From an uncultured Bacteroidales bacterium (GTDB lineage: Bacteria; Bacteroidota; Bacteroidia; Bacteroidales; Bacteroidaceae), in NCBI GenBank assembly GCA_902763865.1, contig CACWTR010000012.1, positions 34,698-98,697 on the forward strand: DNA of 64,000 nucleotides, in the 5' to 3' direction. This document shows, piece by piece, positions 16,059 through 25,718 of the stretch. Position numbers and translations under genes: made by a program. Position 1 is the stretch's first letter; every line of letters starts with the position of its first letter. The notes below the pieces were generated by a model, which searched no databases, was not told where the DNA came from, and saw nothing but the letters and a program-made list of their open reading frames with translations.

Positions 16059-19000
16059 TTATTTAATCACCACTTTCTTTCCGTTCACGATGTAGATGCC
16101 CTTCCCCTGCGGGGTGTTCACCTTGATGCCTTGCAGGTCGTAGCATTCACCATTCGCCATGAACCATTCAGCATTGATGATGCCTGTCGGCAGGGTTTCG
16201 CCTACGCTGACGGGGTTGGCTGCCGGGTCGCTGAGCACGGCGCGGACGAGGCGCGGGGTGAGCGAAGCGTCGAAGGTGGCAAGCACGGTGCGGCCCTCCG
16301 CCGTCTGCTGCGGCAGCAGGGAGTAGATGATGGCATGTGTGCCGCCCTGGGCGGTGTCGGCAGTAGCCACGGCGAATCCCATGTCCCCTACGGTCCAGTT
16401 GACGGAGCCGGGGGCGATGCCGGAGAGTCGCAGGTCGAGGGCTGCCACGGGCTTCAGGGAGTAGAGCACGAGCTCTCCGTCCTCAATGGTCAGGCACGCT
16501 TCCTGCTCCATGCCCTTCGCTCCATGCCTCATGCTCCTTGCTCCCTGCTCTACGTCCTCCTGCTGGAGCAGGATGTTCACCGTCGAAACGATGTCCTGCA
16601 CGTTGACTTCATCGTCCGGCCCGTAGGTGTCGGCGGCACAGAAGTTGAAGAGTCCCGACTCCTGATTGTTGCTGAAGTTGAGCGTCGATTGCAGGTCAAG
16701 CACATCGACGGCATCGTCCATGTTGGCATCGCCCATCTCGTACTTGTAGGTGAAGGTAAAGCGGTGCGGATAGAAGCATTCTATCGTAGTGGGCGACGGC
16801 CAGTAGAACCTGTTGTTGTTCACTGTTCTGCCGTCGGCATAGATGTAGCAGTCCCAATACTGCCTGCCTTCGGTGCCTTCGTGGTAGAACTGGCAGTAGC
16901 CGCCTAAGCCGATGAGCGTGGATGCCATTGTGCCGCTCTGACTGTTATAGAAGGCAATGGGGGGCAGTCCCTCCGACAGGCGGCAAGCCTCATAGAGTGT
17001 AAGCTCGCCTACGTAGCCGAGGCTTAGACGCTCGATGTTGAGGTTGCAGCCGCTCTTCAGTGTAGCTGCAAGGGGCCGGATGTCGCCCGTGATGGCATTG
17101 CCGCTCAGGTCGAGGTTCTCCAGGCGCGTCATGCCCGTGAAGGTGAGACTGCTGATGTCGCCGCTCAAACCATTCTCGCGCAGGTTGATACCGGTGACGT
17201 AGCCGTCAGCGTCGAAGGTGATACCGCGCCAGCGCGATGCCGTCTGCACATTGGTATTTGTTATCCACTTCGTGTGCCAGCTGTCGCCGCCGAGGGCACC
17301 CGCGATGTTGCAGAGGTCGGCATAGTCAGCCTCGTTCATCGGCGTGGTGACGGGCATAGCACCCAGGTCGCCAACGATGTTGAACCCGCTCCACCTCTCA
17401 TCGGCCTTGAACAAATCCACCATCTCTTCATAGACGTGCAGGGTGCAGGCCGAGCGGTTGAAGTCGTTGAAGGCTTCATCGTGGGTGTAAGGCAACTCTA
17501 CGGCATAGTAGTAGATATCCTTTAGGTTCCTGTCGTTTGCAAACGCATTACCGTAGATAGCTGTAACGCTTTCCGGAAGTGTGAGGGCTGTCAGACCGTT
17601 AACGTTCCACATGGCATCGCGGGCAATGGCCGTAACATTCTCCGGCACTTCGTAAGCGCCCTCCGTGCTCAGAGGCAGGCGGAAGAAGAAGTTGCCAAGG
17701 ATAACAGACGATTTCAGATTGGGACAATTGTCGAAATACATTCCGTTGCCGCCGTCCATCTCTGTGACTCCTTCGCCACCTGTTACCGTTTCAAGCGATG
17801 TTGCTCCATTGAGCATAGCAGGGCAGACATATCTTACATTACTCGGAATGTTGACAGTCTTCAGATTAGTGCAATTCTGCAGTACATACCATCCATCGAT
17901 TCTTTCGAGCGATGCTGGCAGGATAATTTCTTCGAAGGCACAGTTTGCCAGTTGTTCGTGCCCCAGATTGTTGCCATCCACCGTTACTGCGCCTAAGTCG
18001 AGTGCATCGAGCGTGGCTCCCAGATTGTCACGGAGGTAATAGAGGTCATCCTCGTTCACAGTGCCCGTGACGGTCAGCTTGGTGATGTCCATCTTGTCCT
18101 CGCAACCAGCGGCGGTCATGGCAGCGGCGAGAGCCTGGCTGAAGGTGCCCGTCTCTGCCACATTGATGGCAAGCTCGAAGGTAGGATATGTGCCCAGGTC
18201 GCCCACGATGGACGGGAAGTCCTTCCATCCGTTGGCATTCTCGTATCGGCTCACACAGTTGGAATAGACGTGCAGCACGGCTTCCGAGTTGATGCCGTCG
18301 TAGAAAGCATCGTTCCACGAAGGAGGAGTCTTGGCATAGCAGGTCACGTTCTTGAGGTTGAAGGCGGGGAAGGCTCGCCAGTGGATAGAGGTTACACGCT
18401 TTCCGATAGTAACCTCCTTGAGGTTGTCGCAGAACTCGGCCCAGCAATCGGGAATGTATGCCATGCCATTGCCAATGGTGATGTTGGTCAGGGCGCGACA
18501 GCTCTGCACGACTCTGTCTCCCGTCTCCGTTACTCCGTCGGGAATGGTGATATTGGTTAGGCCGCAGTTTTCGAAAGCATGGGGACCGATGTACTCGAGG
18601 GTAGAGGGCAGTGTGATGCTCTTCAACGAGGTAAGTCCGGCAAATGCAAATTCGTCGATGCTCTTCAGGGAGCTGTTCTCGCCGAAAGATATATCCGAAA
18701 TGGCAGAACAGCCTCTGAAGGTGTTCAGCTCTATTGTCTGCACGGCGCTTGGTATAGAGACTGACTGCAGGCGGCGACTTTCGGCAAAGGCTTCACTGGC
18801 AATGCTGGTGACAGTTGTCGGCAACTTGATTGTCTTGTAGAGCGTCTGATAGAACATATGCTCGGTGACGGCATTGCCTTCAAGCGTTGCACCACTGAGG
18901 TCGAGCATATACATATTATATAATGTACCGGGCAGAGCGTTCAGGTAGGCCACGTCGTCGGCATTGATGCTGCCCGTTACGGTCAGGTTGCGGATGAGCA

Positions 19001-22000
19001 CCTTGTCGCTGATTTGAGCTGCTGCCACGGCAGCGTCGAAGAGTGCGTCATCGAGCGTGCCTGCGGTAGCGACGTTGATGGTCATGTCGGCCAGTTCGCC
19101 GGTCACAATGCCTACGATGCGACCCATATCGCGCCACTCGTCGGCGTTCTGGTAGTCCTCAACAGCCGAGGCGGGTACATGCACGGTGCAGGCTGCGCGG
19201 TCGAAGCCAAACACTCCGTCGTAGCAGGTGGGAGGTGTTGCAGCATAGCAATAGATGTCCGTAAGGTTTTGGCAGTTTTCGAAGGTAGCGTTGCCTAAGT
19301 CTGTGAGCGAGGCGGGTAGGATGATGGATGAAATCTGCGAGTTGCGGATTGAACCGGGTGCAGTCTTCTTGATGCCGGCAGGCATCTCGAATTCGCCCGT
19401 TACATTGGAAGGCATGTAGAGGAACACCGAGCCGCCATAGACAGGCTCTGTAATGGCTGTGCCAAAGAAGGGGTCCCAGTCATCCCAGCTGTCACACTCC
19501 GAGAGGCCTTCCATGCCTGTCACTGTGGCAAGGTTTTCGCAGCAGTCGAAAGCCCATCTTGCAATGCGCTTTACCGAGGCAGGAATATCAATAGATGTCA
19601 GGCCGTTGCAGTAACGGAAAGCGTCAGGATTGATGTATTCCAACGTTTCGGGCAGGATGATGGACGTGAGCTTCTCGCGGTCGCGGAACATGTCGTTGTC
19701 AATATAGTTACCTTCGATGCTTGCTCCGCTGAGGTCGATGGAGGCCAGCGAATAGACTCCGGTACACATCTCGGAAAGGGTGCGCAGGTCACCCTGGTTG
19801 TTGTTGCCCGTGACGGTGATGCCTGTTACGTCGTAGATAGTGCTGCTCTTTTCTTCGACAGCAGTCTCTATGAGCGAGCGGAGGGTACCCATATCAGTCA
19901 CATTGACGGTGAGCGTGACGGGCTGCGGGTCGGGCATGGTGACGTACTGGAATTCCTCGCCCCAAGCCTGCTTGTAGCTGTCAAGGGCAGAAGCATAGAC
20001 GTGGAGGGTAATCTTCGACTTGTCGATGCCATCGAAGGCATTCCCCTCCGTCTCGGGTACGGGACGGGCGTAGGAGTACATCTCTGTGAGCGACATGCAA
20101 CCGATGAAGGCGTTTTGGCCGATGTAGGTCAGCGAGCGCGGCAGAGTGAGGGTTGTCAGTCTATCTGTGAACTTGAAGGCGTTGTTCCAAATATGCTGGC
20201 AATCTGCATCGACCTCGAATTCCGTGGCTTCAACAGGTGCAGCCACCAGCACTTTCCGGTCATAGACCTGATAGACGGGGAAGTAGCTCTTCACCCACTG
20301 CAGCTGTGGCAGATTGGCGAACACCCTGGTGCCCATGCCTGTTATGGTGCGGGGAAGGCTCATGGAGGTTACGTACGGGAGGTCGTTGGTGGCATCGTCT
20401 TCCATCTCCGTCACGGTGTAAGTAACGCCGTTGTAGCTGACAATCTCAGGAATGACCACATCGCCTGTCAGGAAGTGATTGGCCTGTACGCGCACAGTAT
20501 TTTCGCCCCTCACCTCATAGCTCAGGGCCGTGGGGTCGTAGAGTCCGCAGTCCAGATGGTAGCCGCCCCAGTTCTGTGAGGCATGGACTGCCAATACATT
20601 TGGTGTCCCGTCTGTGTGGATGAGTGCTATCTGGGCGGGAGTCAGTTCTATTTCGTGATTGTCGTCGAACCAGCTTTGTGCCCGCTGGTCCTCATAGACC
20701 AGTGTTCCGTTAATGTAGTATTCCACGGGGGCGTCGTCATAGCTACACGACATATACAGTTTTGTGGGAACCGCCTGCGTGTTGAAGGTGAAGATGCGAC
20801 GGATGTAGAAGTCGCCGTTAATATCTCCGCCCGGAGCGCCACTTTGCTGGAAGTAGTCGTAGTTGCCGCCATCGCGGAAGGAAGCTGCATGGTTTTCCCA
20901 GACAATCTTGTTGCCATTGGGCAGCACGTCGGCATCGCTGTTGGTCAGTGCATAGCCTTCCTCGTACCATTGATGTCCCAAAGCATCTACGGGAGGTGCA
21001 CCTACAATCACGTTGTCTGTACCGTCGTACTCTTTTCCCCATATCATCCAGGTGTCGGCTGTCCAGGGCTGGTTGCCACTGCGCCACGACGAGGGCAGCG
21101 TCATGCCGACGTTGATGAAACGGACGGGGTCGGCTTCACCCTCGACAAACTCGGCACTTACAATGACGCTCGATTTGGGGAAGGTAAAGACGAATTCGTT
21201 TGAGGCGTTGGATACGGGTGTCACGGGCAGTGCCTTGCCGCCAGCATCGGTCACGGTGACTGCGCTTACCACGTAGCCAGCGGCTGGTGTGGCAGTGACT
21301 TTCTTCAAGGTGCCAGGTATGCAGGGGGTGTTGTTGATGCTGATAGTGCCGTTTGTCGGTGTGCCGAGCGTCATCGCATAGGATGGCGTTCCTGTCACGG
21401 TAACGGTTATGTCGCTGTTAATGACTGTAGTGCTGGTAAAAGCTGAACCATTGCTGGTGAAGGATGCATTTGTCAGTCCGAAGTCCTCGCCTGCGGGCAT
21501 CTTGTCGCCAAGGGTGTTGTTGGTGAAAATTGTCTTCATTACCTGACCGCTCACTACAAACGACACTTTATAAATGGCTTTGCCGGCATCGCTGGTCAGC
21601 ACGGGCACGGCATCGGTACCTATCAGCTGCCCCCACACCAGGCCCGTTGTCCAGTCGCGCTGGCCGTCCTGCAACTTGCGGGCTATGGTGCCGTCGGCCA
21701 ACTGTTCTGTGGTAGCGGCTATGCCCTGACTTTCTCCGTATTTATGTATGAAAAAGCAGTTTTCAATGCGTTTATATTCGCCTTCTAGTCCGACAAAGGT
21801 ACCGCAATGATCGGTGTTTGTATTGAAAGTTCCTGCTTGCAAACTATTGACGATGGTAACATCGCCTCCTCTTACATAACCCACGAAACCTCCGTTCCAG
21901 TATGTGTTCGGCCCCGTAAGGCTGCCATCGAACAAGCAGTCGGCAATAATGACTTGGGATTCCTGACTTCCTAAGATACCAGCAATACCAACGTCGCCAG

Positions 22001-23588
22001 ATGCATCCTGAGCATTGATGTTGACGCTACTCCAGCAGTTCTGTATAGTAGAGGTTTCTCCGTATGCATAACCAGCAATTCCGGCAGCATTGATGTCGTC
22101 GTTTATCGCGGCACCAATTGTGATGGTTCCTGTGGTGCGTAAGTTCTTTATCATGGCACCGGCAATTTTACTAAATGGTGCTTGTCCACGTCCTGAGTCG
22201 AATGATTCCACCACGTAGCCGACTGATATCGTATGCCCCTGTCCGTCAAATGTTCCACTGAAGGGCTGATCCTGCGAACCCACCATCGTGGTGACGCTGA
22301 TGTCCTGGGTGAGCTTGAACGAGCCGCCGTTGTAGGCATCGAGATTGTTGGCGAGTTCGTTCCAGTCATCGGCACTGGTGATGAGCCAGCTGCCGGAGGC
22401 ATCCTTGGTGAGCCGTGCGAGGTTCACCTCTTCCGGGCTGAGACCAACGAGGGCCAGCATCTGATAATGCCAGCCTGTGGAGGTGACGGGAGACTCGGGA
22501 GCATTCGGGTCGAGGGCAAAGAGATTGAAGTAGCCGTTGCAGGCACCGCCCCAGCCCCAGTTTACGTGGAAGTAGTTGCCGTCGGCGCGGTAGCCGTCGA
22601 TGACGAAGGCATGACCGCCGCACTGCGGGCCTCCGTCGTCGCCGTTGAGGGCGGAGTAATAGACGGGGCGGTTCTCGGAAACTTCCTTATATATAAGGTC
22701 CTCCCATCCGTTTGCGCTGTAGCCTGCGGCGCTGCGGAAGGCGGCGTTGGCGTTGTAGCCCAGCTTCTCCTTGAAGGCATAGAGGGCGTCGCCATTGTAG
22801 GCTCCGGAGGAGAAACCGTAGTCCATCCGGGCTGCTTGTCCGCAGTAGCGCATCAGCGTGGCGACGGCAGTCCGCTCGGCATTGGAGTAGGAGCCGCTGT
22901 AGCTCGGGAGCATGTTGTCCCAATCGAAGGTGGTCGCTCCCCATGCCGACACGTTGATTTTGTTGGTCTCCGAGGTGTAGGCTTCAAGGCTGGGCACCTG
23001 GGTAGTGGGGTATCTGTGGTAGTAAGCAATCTGAGCCATTGCCGTGGCGACGCAGCCGGTGAGGGCTGTCTGGTCGGAGAGCGTCGGGCAGTAGGCATTG
23101 TAGGGGTCGCCCTGGTCCCACGACGTGGTGAGCAGTGGCGCTACGTCGGCCATCATGCCGCTGGTGCGGCGGCGTGTGCGACGGACAGAGTCGGGTTTCG
23201 CCTCCGTCTGCCCGAGCATCTCTATCTGGCGGGCATAGATGGCAAGCATCTCGCTCAGGGCTGCGGGCACGCGGTCGGCATCGAAGGTGCCGCTGTCGGC
23301 ATAGCCGAGGATGGGGCGGGTGCGGTCGTCGCCACTGACGATGACGAAGCCGTCCTGCTGGCCGATGTTGAACACAAAGAGGCCGGCCTGGCCCGTCGGG
23401 GTGCTTTGCAACTCTGCCGGCATTTGCGCCGGAGCAAGGCGGCGGCTGCCCGGCGACTGGTGCCATGCCTGTAGGAAGCCCAGGGCTTTCGCCTTGGCTT
23501 GTTCCTGGGTGATGCTGTCGGCCCATGCACTCAGCAGGGGCAACATCATTGCTACGGTAAGTAGCGTGGCTCGAATGTTGAACTTCAT
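16059..23588 (-). CDS. Giant C10 (streptopain-like) cysteine protease with BspA-like repeats
   Basis: Secreted, 2509 residues from the ATG at 23588, chosen because it begins a clear signal peptide (MKFNIRATLLTVAMML...SAWA). Residues 24-145 resemble the Spi/propeptide domain. The C10 domain follows with Cys179 in TGCVATAMAQ and His326 in CGGHAFVIDGY. Then come GLUG-like repeats (405-590), a galactose-binding-like domain (about 820-1020), and BspA-type LRR_5 repeats. In these, three modules of about 300 residues each begin with a similar strand (INVAxxGTL) and contain LTVTG. A conventional LRR (2080-2200), a dockerin-like pair (about 2283-2345), a cohesin-like stretch and the shared tail end the protein. 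DNA at 16505-16560 is a GCTCCATGC-type word repeat encoding the linker after the dockerin. First gene of the operon; likely a surface protease or adhesin. Confidence 0.85.
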   Translation of the reverse strand: MKFNIRATLLTVAMMLPLLSAWADSITQEQAKAKALGFLQAWHQSPGSRRLAPAQMPAELQSTPTGQAGLFVFNIGQQDGFVIVSGDDRTRPILGYADSGTFDADRVPAALSEMLAIYARQIEMLGQTEAKPDSVRRTRRRTSGMMADVAPLLTTSWDQGDPYNAYCPTLSDQTALTGCVATAMAQIAYYHRYPTTQVPSLEAYTSETNKINVSAWGATTFDWDNMLPSYSGSYSNAERTAVATLMRYCGQAARMDYGFSSGAYNGDALYAFKEKLGYNANAAFRSAAGYSANGWEDLIYKEVSENRPVYYSALNGDDGGPQCGGHAFVIDGYRADGNYFHVNWGWGGACNGYFNLFALDPNAPESPVTSTGWHYQMLALVGLSPEEVNLARLTKDASGSWLITSADDWNELANNLDAYNGGSFKLTQDISVTTMVGSQDQPFSGTFDGQGHTISVGYVVESFDSGRGQAPFSKIAGAMIKNLRTTGTITIGAAINDDINAAGIAGYAYGETSTIQNCWSSVNINAQDASGDVGIAGILGSQESQVIIADCLFDGSLTGPNTYWNGGFVGYVRGGDVTIVNSLQAGTFNTNTDHCGTFVGLEGEYKRIENCFFIHKYGESQGIAATTEQLADGTIARKLQDGQRDWTTGLVWGQLIGTDAVPVLTSDAGKAIYKVSFVVSGQVMKTIFTNNTLGDKMPAGEDFGLTNASFTSNGSAFTSTTVINSDITVTVTGTPSYAMTLGTPTNGTISINNTPCIPGTLKKVTATPAAGYVVSAVTVTDAGGKALPVTPVSNASNEFVFTFPKSSVIVSAEFVEGEADPVRFINVGMTLPSSWRSGNQPWTADTWMIWGKEYDGTDNVIVGAPPVDALGHQWYEEGYALTNSDADVLPNGNKIVWENHAASFRDGGNYDYFQQSGAPGGDINGDFYIRRIFTFNTQAVPTKLYMSCSYDDAPVEYYINGTLVYEDQRAQSWFDDNHEIELTPAQIALIHTDGTPNVLAVHASQNWGGYHLDCGLYDPTALSYEVRGENTVRVQANHFLTGDVVIPEIVSYNGVTYTVTEMEDDATNDLPYVTSMSLPRTITGMGTRVFANLPQLQWVKSYFPVYQVYDRKVLVAAPVEATEFEVDADCQHIWNNAFKFTDRLTTLTLPRSLTYIGQNAFIGCMSLTEMYSYARPVPETEGNAFDGIDKSKITLHVYASALDSYKQAWGEEFQYVTMPDPQPVTLTVNVTDMGTLRSLIETAVEEKSSTIYDVTGITVTGNNNQGDLRTLSEMCTGVYSLASIDLSGASIEGNYIDNDMFRDREKLTSIILPETLEYINPDAFRYCNGLTSIDIPASVKRIARWAFDCCENLATVTGMEGLSECDSWDDWDPFFGTAITEPVYGGSVFLYMPSNVTGEFEMPAGIKKTAPGSIRNSQISSIILPASLTDLGNATFENCQNLTDIYCYAATPPTCYDGVFGFDRAACTVHVPASAVEDYQNADEWRDMGRIVGIVTGELADMTINVATAGTLDDALFDAAVAAAQISDKVLIRNLTVTGSINADDVAYLNALPGTLYNMYMLDLSGATLEGNAVTEHMFYQTLYKTIKLPTTVTSIASEAFAESRRLQSVSIPSAVQTIELNTFRGCSAISDISFGENSSLKSIDEFAFAGLTSLKSITLPSTLEYIGPHAFENCGLTNITIPDGVTETGDRVVQSCRALTNITIGNGMAYIPDCWAEFCDNLKEVTIGKRVTSIHWRAFPAFNLKNVTCYAKTPPSWNDAFYDGINSEAVLHVYSNCVSRYENANGWKDFPSIVGDLGTYPTFELAINVAETGTFSQALAAAMTAAGCEDKMDITKLTVTGTVNEDDLYYLRDNLGATLDALDLGAVTVDGNNLGHEQLANCAFEEIILPASLERIDGWYVLQNCTNLKTVNIPSNVRYVCPAMLNGATSLETVTGGEGVTEMDGGNGMYFDNCPNLKSSVILGNFFFRLPLSTEGAYEVPENVTAIARDAMWNVNGLTALTLPESVTAIYGNAFANDRNLKDIYYYAVELPYTHDEAFNDFNRSACTLHVYEEMVDLFKADERWSGFNIVGDLGAMPVTTPMNEADYADLCNIAGALGGDSWHTKWITNTNVQTASRWRGITFDADGYVTGINLRENGLSGDISSLTFTGMTRLENLDLSGNAITGDIRPLAATLKSGCNLNIERLSLGYVGELTLYEACRLSEGLPPIAFYNSQSGTMASTLIGLGGYCQFYHEGTEGRQYWDCYIYADGRTVNNNRFYWPSPTTIECFYPHRFTFTYKYEMGDANMDDAVDVLDLQSTLNFSNNQESGLFNFCAADTYGPDDEVNVQDIVSTVNILLQQEDVEQGARSMRHGAKGMEQEACLTIEDGELVLYSLKPVAALDLRLSGIAPGSVNWTVGDMGFAVATADTAQGGTHAIIYSLLPQQTAEGRTVLATFDASLTPRLVRAVLSDPAANPVSVGETLPTGIINAEWFMANGECYDLQGIKVNTPQGKGIYIVNGKKVVIK

Positions 23589-23686
23589 ATTGTTAACTGT
23601 TTTGGTTAATAGGTAGATTCCCTCCACGGGGAAGTGGATGTGCGCAGTGTCGTCGTGTTCCGTTAAGATGCTGATATACAAAAAAA

Positions 23687-23778
23687 GGCGTAGGTGTCTG
23701 TTCTTTCGCCTACCCTGGGAACACAGGCTCTCGCATTGCCTCCACCACACAGGATAGACAACGCAGTTAGCCCACGCC
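23687..23778 (-). ncRNA. Structured leader RNA before the C10 operon (candidate)
   Basis: On the minus strand GGCGTGGG (23778-23771) pairs with CCTACGCC (23694-23687), enclosing CTATCCTG paired with CAGGGTAG and AGGC paired with GCCT around a small loop. Two of these pairs are G-U wobbles only if the RNA is read from the minus strand, which favours that orientation. The outer helix is followed by seven U residues, as in a terminator or attenuator. It ends about 98 bp before the protease start. I do not recognise it as a known riboswitch. Confidence 0.5.
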
Positions 23779-23964
23779 AGCACGAACTATATATATAATA
23801 ATGTATATAGAGCCGTACCACGCAGACGTATCGTTGCCATCTGCCTGCTGCGGTGGAAGTGAATTTGCGAGATTCGTGTTCCGCACGGACAGACGTCCGA
23901 AAACGTCCTTTCTTATATAAGAGACCGCCCGCCGCCCACCTTCGGGACTAACAGCGCGATGCGG

Positions 23965-23972
23965 CAAAGTTA
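23965..23972 (-). promoter_or_regulatory. Possible promoter of the C10 operon
   Basis: Reads TAACTTTG on the minus strand, matching TAnnTTTG. It would give a leader of about 370 nt containing the structured element. No good -33 TTTG is seen. A spurious 66-residue frame in this leader has no support. Confidence 0.45.
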
Positions 23973-24093
23973 GTAAGATTTCTCCGAACTGCCAAGCGAT
24001 TCGGCGTTTTTTTTCTGCTAAAGGATGAATGAATGAAACAGGAGTGTTCTTACTGCCCGAAGTGAAAGTTCAGCCTTCGCGACGCAAAAGTTA

Positions 24094-24174
24094 TTTTCAT
24101 GGTTTGAAAATCAATTTTCACGTCATGAAAATATATTTTCACGCTTTGAAAATTAATTTTCACGTCATGAAAAT
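24094..24174. repeat. Palindromic 21-bp array, word III, copy 1
   Basis: Four units of the form TTTTCA-N5-TGAAAAT separated by 3-bp spacers, giving an exact 21-bp period and 81 bp overall. The N5 centres are TGGTT, CGTCA, CGCTT and CGTCA while the arms are invariant. An AAAGTTA motif immediately precedes it. The same architecture, length and preceding motif occur at 63108-63188. It lies between the gdhA terminator and the C10 operon promoter. Confidence 0.92.
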
Positions 24175-24236
24175 AGTTTTATGAACGTGTCGCTCGGGGG
24201 GTCTGTCCCGTTGCCGGGGAGGTTTATATACGGAAA

Positions 24237-24278
24237 AGAGAGGATGCTTCTTCCCTTTCGGGGGGATGCATCCTCTCT
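24237..24278 (-). terminator. Probable intrinsic terminator of gdhA
   Basis: Perfect 11-bp inverted repeat AGAGAGGATGC/GCATCCTCTCT with a 20-nt loop, 47 bp after the gdhA stop, followed on the minus strand by a short T tract. Confidence 0.65.
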
Positions 24279-24324
24279 CGTGGTGTGGGGGGATTCAAGT
24301 GTTACACGATGCCGTGGGCCGTGC

Positions 24325-25665
24325 TTATACGATGCCCTGAGCCATCATTGCCTTGGCAACCTTCATGAAGCCGGCTACGTTGGCGCCCTTCACGTAGTTG
24401 ACGTAGCCGTCGGGCTGGGTGCCGTACTTCACGCAGTTCTCATGGATGTTCTCCATGATCCAGAGCAGCTTGGCATCTACTTCCTCGGCGCTCCAGCTGA
24501 GGCGCTCGCTGTTCTGCGACATCTCGAGCCCCGAGACGCTCACGCCGCCTGCATTCGATGCCTTGCCGGGAGAGTAGAGAATCTTGGCTTCCTGGAAGAC
24601 GCGGATGGCGCCGGGCGTAGAGGGCATGTTGGCACCTTCGGCCACGGCGATGCAGCCGTTGGCGACCAGGGCCTTGGCCTGCTCTTCGTTCAGCTCGTTC
24701 TGTGTGGCGCAGGGCAGGGCGATGTCGGCCTTCTCGAACCAGGGCTTTGCGCCGTCGCCGACGTATTTGGCCGTCGGGTACTGCTCCACGTACTCCTTGA
24801 TGCGTCCGCGATAGACTTGCTTCAGCTCCATGATGTAGTCCAGCTTCTCGCGGTCGATGCCGTCGGGGTCATAGATGTAGCCGTCGCTGTCGCTCATGGT
24901 CATTACCTTGCCGCCCAGCTGCAGCACCTTCTCGGCTGCGTACTGAGCCACGTTGCCGGCACCGGAGATGAGCACCTTCTTGCCCTCGATGGTTTCGCCC
25001 TTCATCTTCAGCATGGCACGCAGGAAATAGACGGTGCCGTAGCCTGTTGCCTCGGGACGGATCAGCGAGCCGCCGAACTCCAGGCCCTTGCCTGTCAGCA
25101 CGCCGCTGTACTCGCGCGTCAGCTTCTTGTACATGCCGAACATGTAGCCGACCTCGCGACCGCCTACGCCGATGTCGCCGGCGGGAACGTCCGTGTCGGG
25201 ACCGATGTGGCGTGTCAGCTCCAGCATGAAGGCTTGGCAGAAACGCATCACCTCGGCATTGCTCTTGCCGCGGGGAGAGAAGTCGGAACCGCCCTTGCCG
25301 CCGCCCATGGGCAACGTGGTGAGCGAGTTCTTGAAGGTCTGCTCGAAGGCCAGGAACTTCAGGATGCCCAGGTTCACACTCGAGTGGAAGCGGATGCCAC
25401 CCTTGTAGGGACCGATGGCGTTGTTGTGCTGAATGCGGTAGCCCATGTTCGTCTGAATCTGTCCCTTGTCGTCCATCCAGGTCACACGGAACTGATATAC
25501 GCGGTCGGGAATACAGAGTCGCTCGATGAGGTTCGCCTTCTCAAATTCGGGGTGCTTGTTGTACTCTTCTTCGATGGTGCCCAGCACCTCTTCCACTGCC
25601 TGATGATACTCGGGTTCACCGGGGAAGCGTCTTTTCAGATCTTCCAAAACTTTCTTTGCGTCCAT
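24325..25665 (-). CDS. gdhA: NADP-type glutamate dehydrogenase
   Basis: Interconverts glutamate with 2-oxoglutarate and ammonium; cytoplasmic hexamer by family precedent. The 446-residue length and the motifs PMGGGKGGSDF (substrate lysine region), GPDTDVPAGDIGVGGREVGYM and SGAGNVAQYAAEK (Rossmann fold) are standard for the hexameric 50-kDa class. Likely a major ammonium-assimilation enzyme here. It stands alone: its own promoter-like element is at 25711-25718 and a terminator hairpin follows. Confidence 0.96.
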   Translation of the reverse strand: MDAKKVLEDLKRRFPGEPEYHQAVEEVLGTIEEEYNKHPEFEKANLIERLCIPDRVYQFRVTWMDDKGQIQTNMGYRIQHNNAIGPYKGGIRFHSSVNLGILKFLAFEQTFKNSLTTLPMGGGKGGSDFSPRGKSNAEVMRFCQAFMLELTRHIGPDTDVPAGDIGVGGREVGYMFGMYKKLTREYSGVLTGKGLEFGGSLIRPEATGYGTVYFLRAMLKMKGETIEGKKVLISGAGNVAQYAAEKVLQLGGKVMTMSDSDGYIYDPDGIDREKLDYIMELKQVYRGRIKEYVEQYPTAKYVGDGAKPWFEKADIALPCATQNELNEEQAKALVANGCIAVAEGANMPSTPGAIRVFQEAKILYSPGKASNAGGVSVSGLEMSQNSERLSWSAEEVDAKLLWIMENIHENCVKYGTQPDGYVNYVKGANVAGFMKVAKAMMAQGIV

Positions 25666-25710
25666 AGAGTTAATTTTGTTAAGCTAACGTTTGTGTTTGT
25701 TATCCGGGTG

Positions 25711-25718
25711 CAAAAGTA
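25711..25718 (-). promoter_or_regulatory. Probable gdhA promoter
   Basis: TACTTTTG on the minus strand fits TAnnTTTG, with a TTG about 20 bp upstream, 46 bp before the gdhA start. Confidence 0.55.

Noticed and set aside
23589..23783. N-terminal extension of the giant protease to 23783
   Set aside because: The extra 65 residues lack a signal peptide, and the ATG at 23588 opens a textbook one. The region is better explained as a structured leader.
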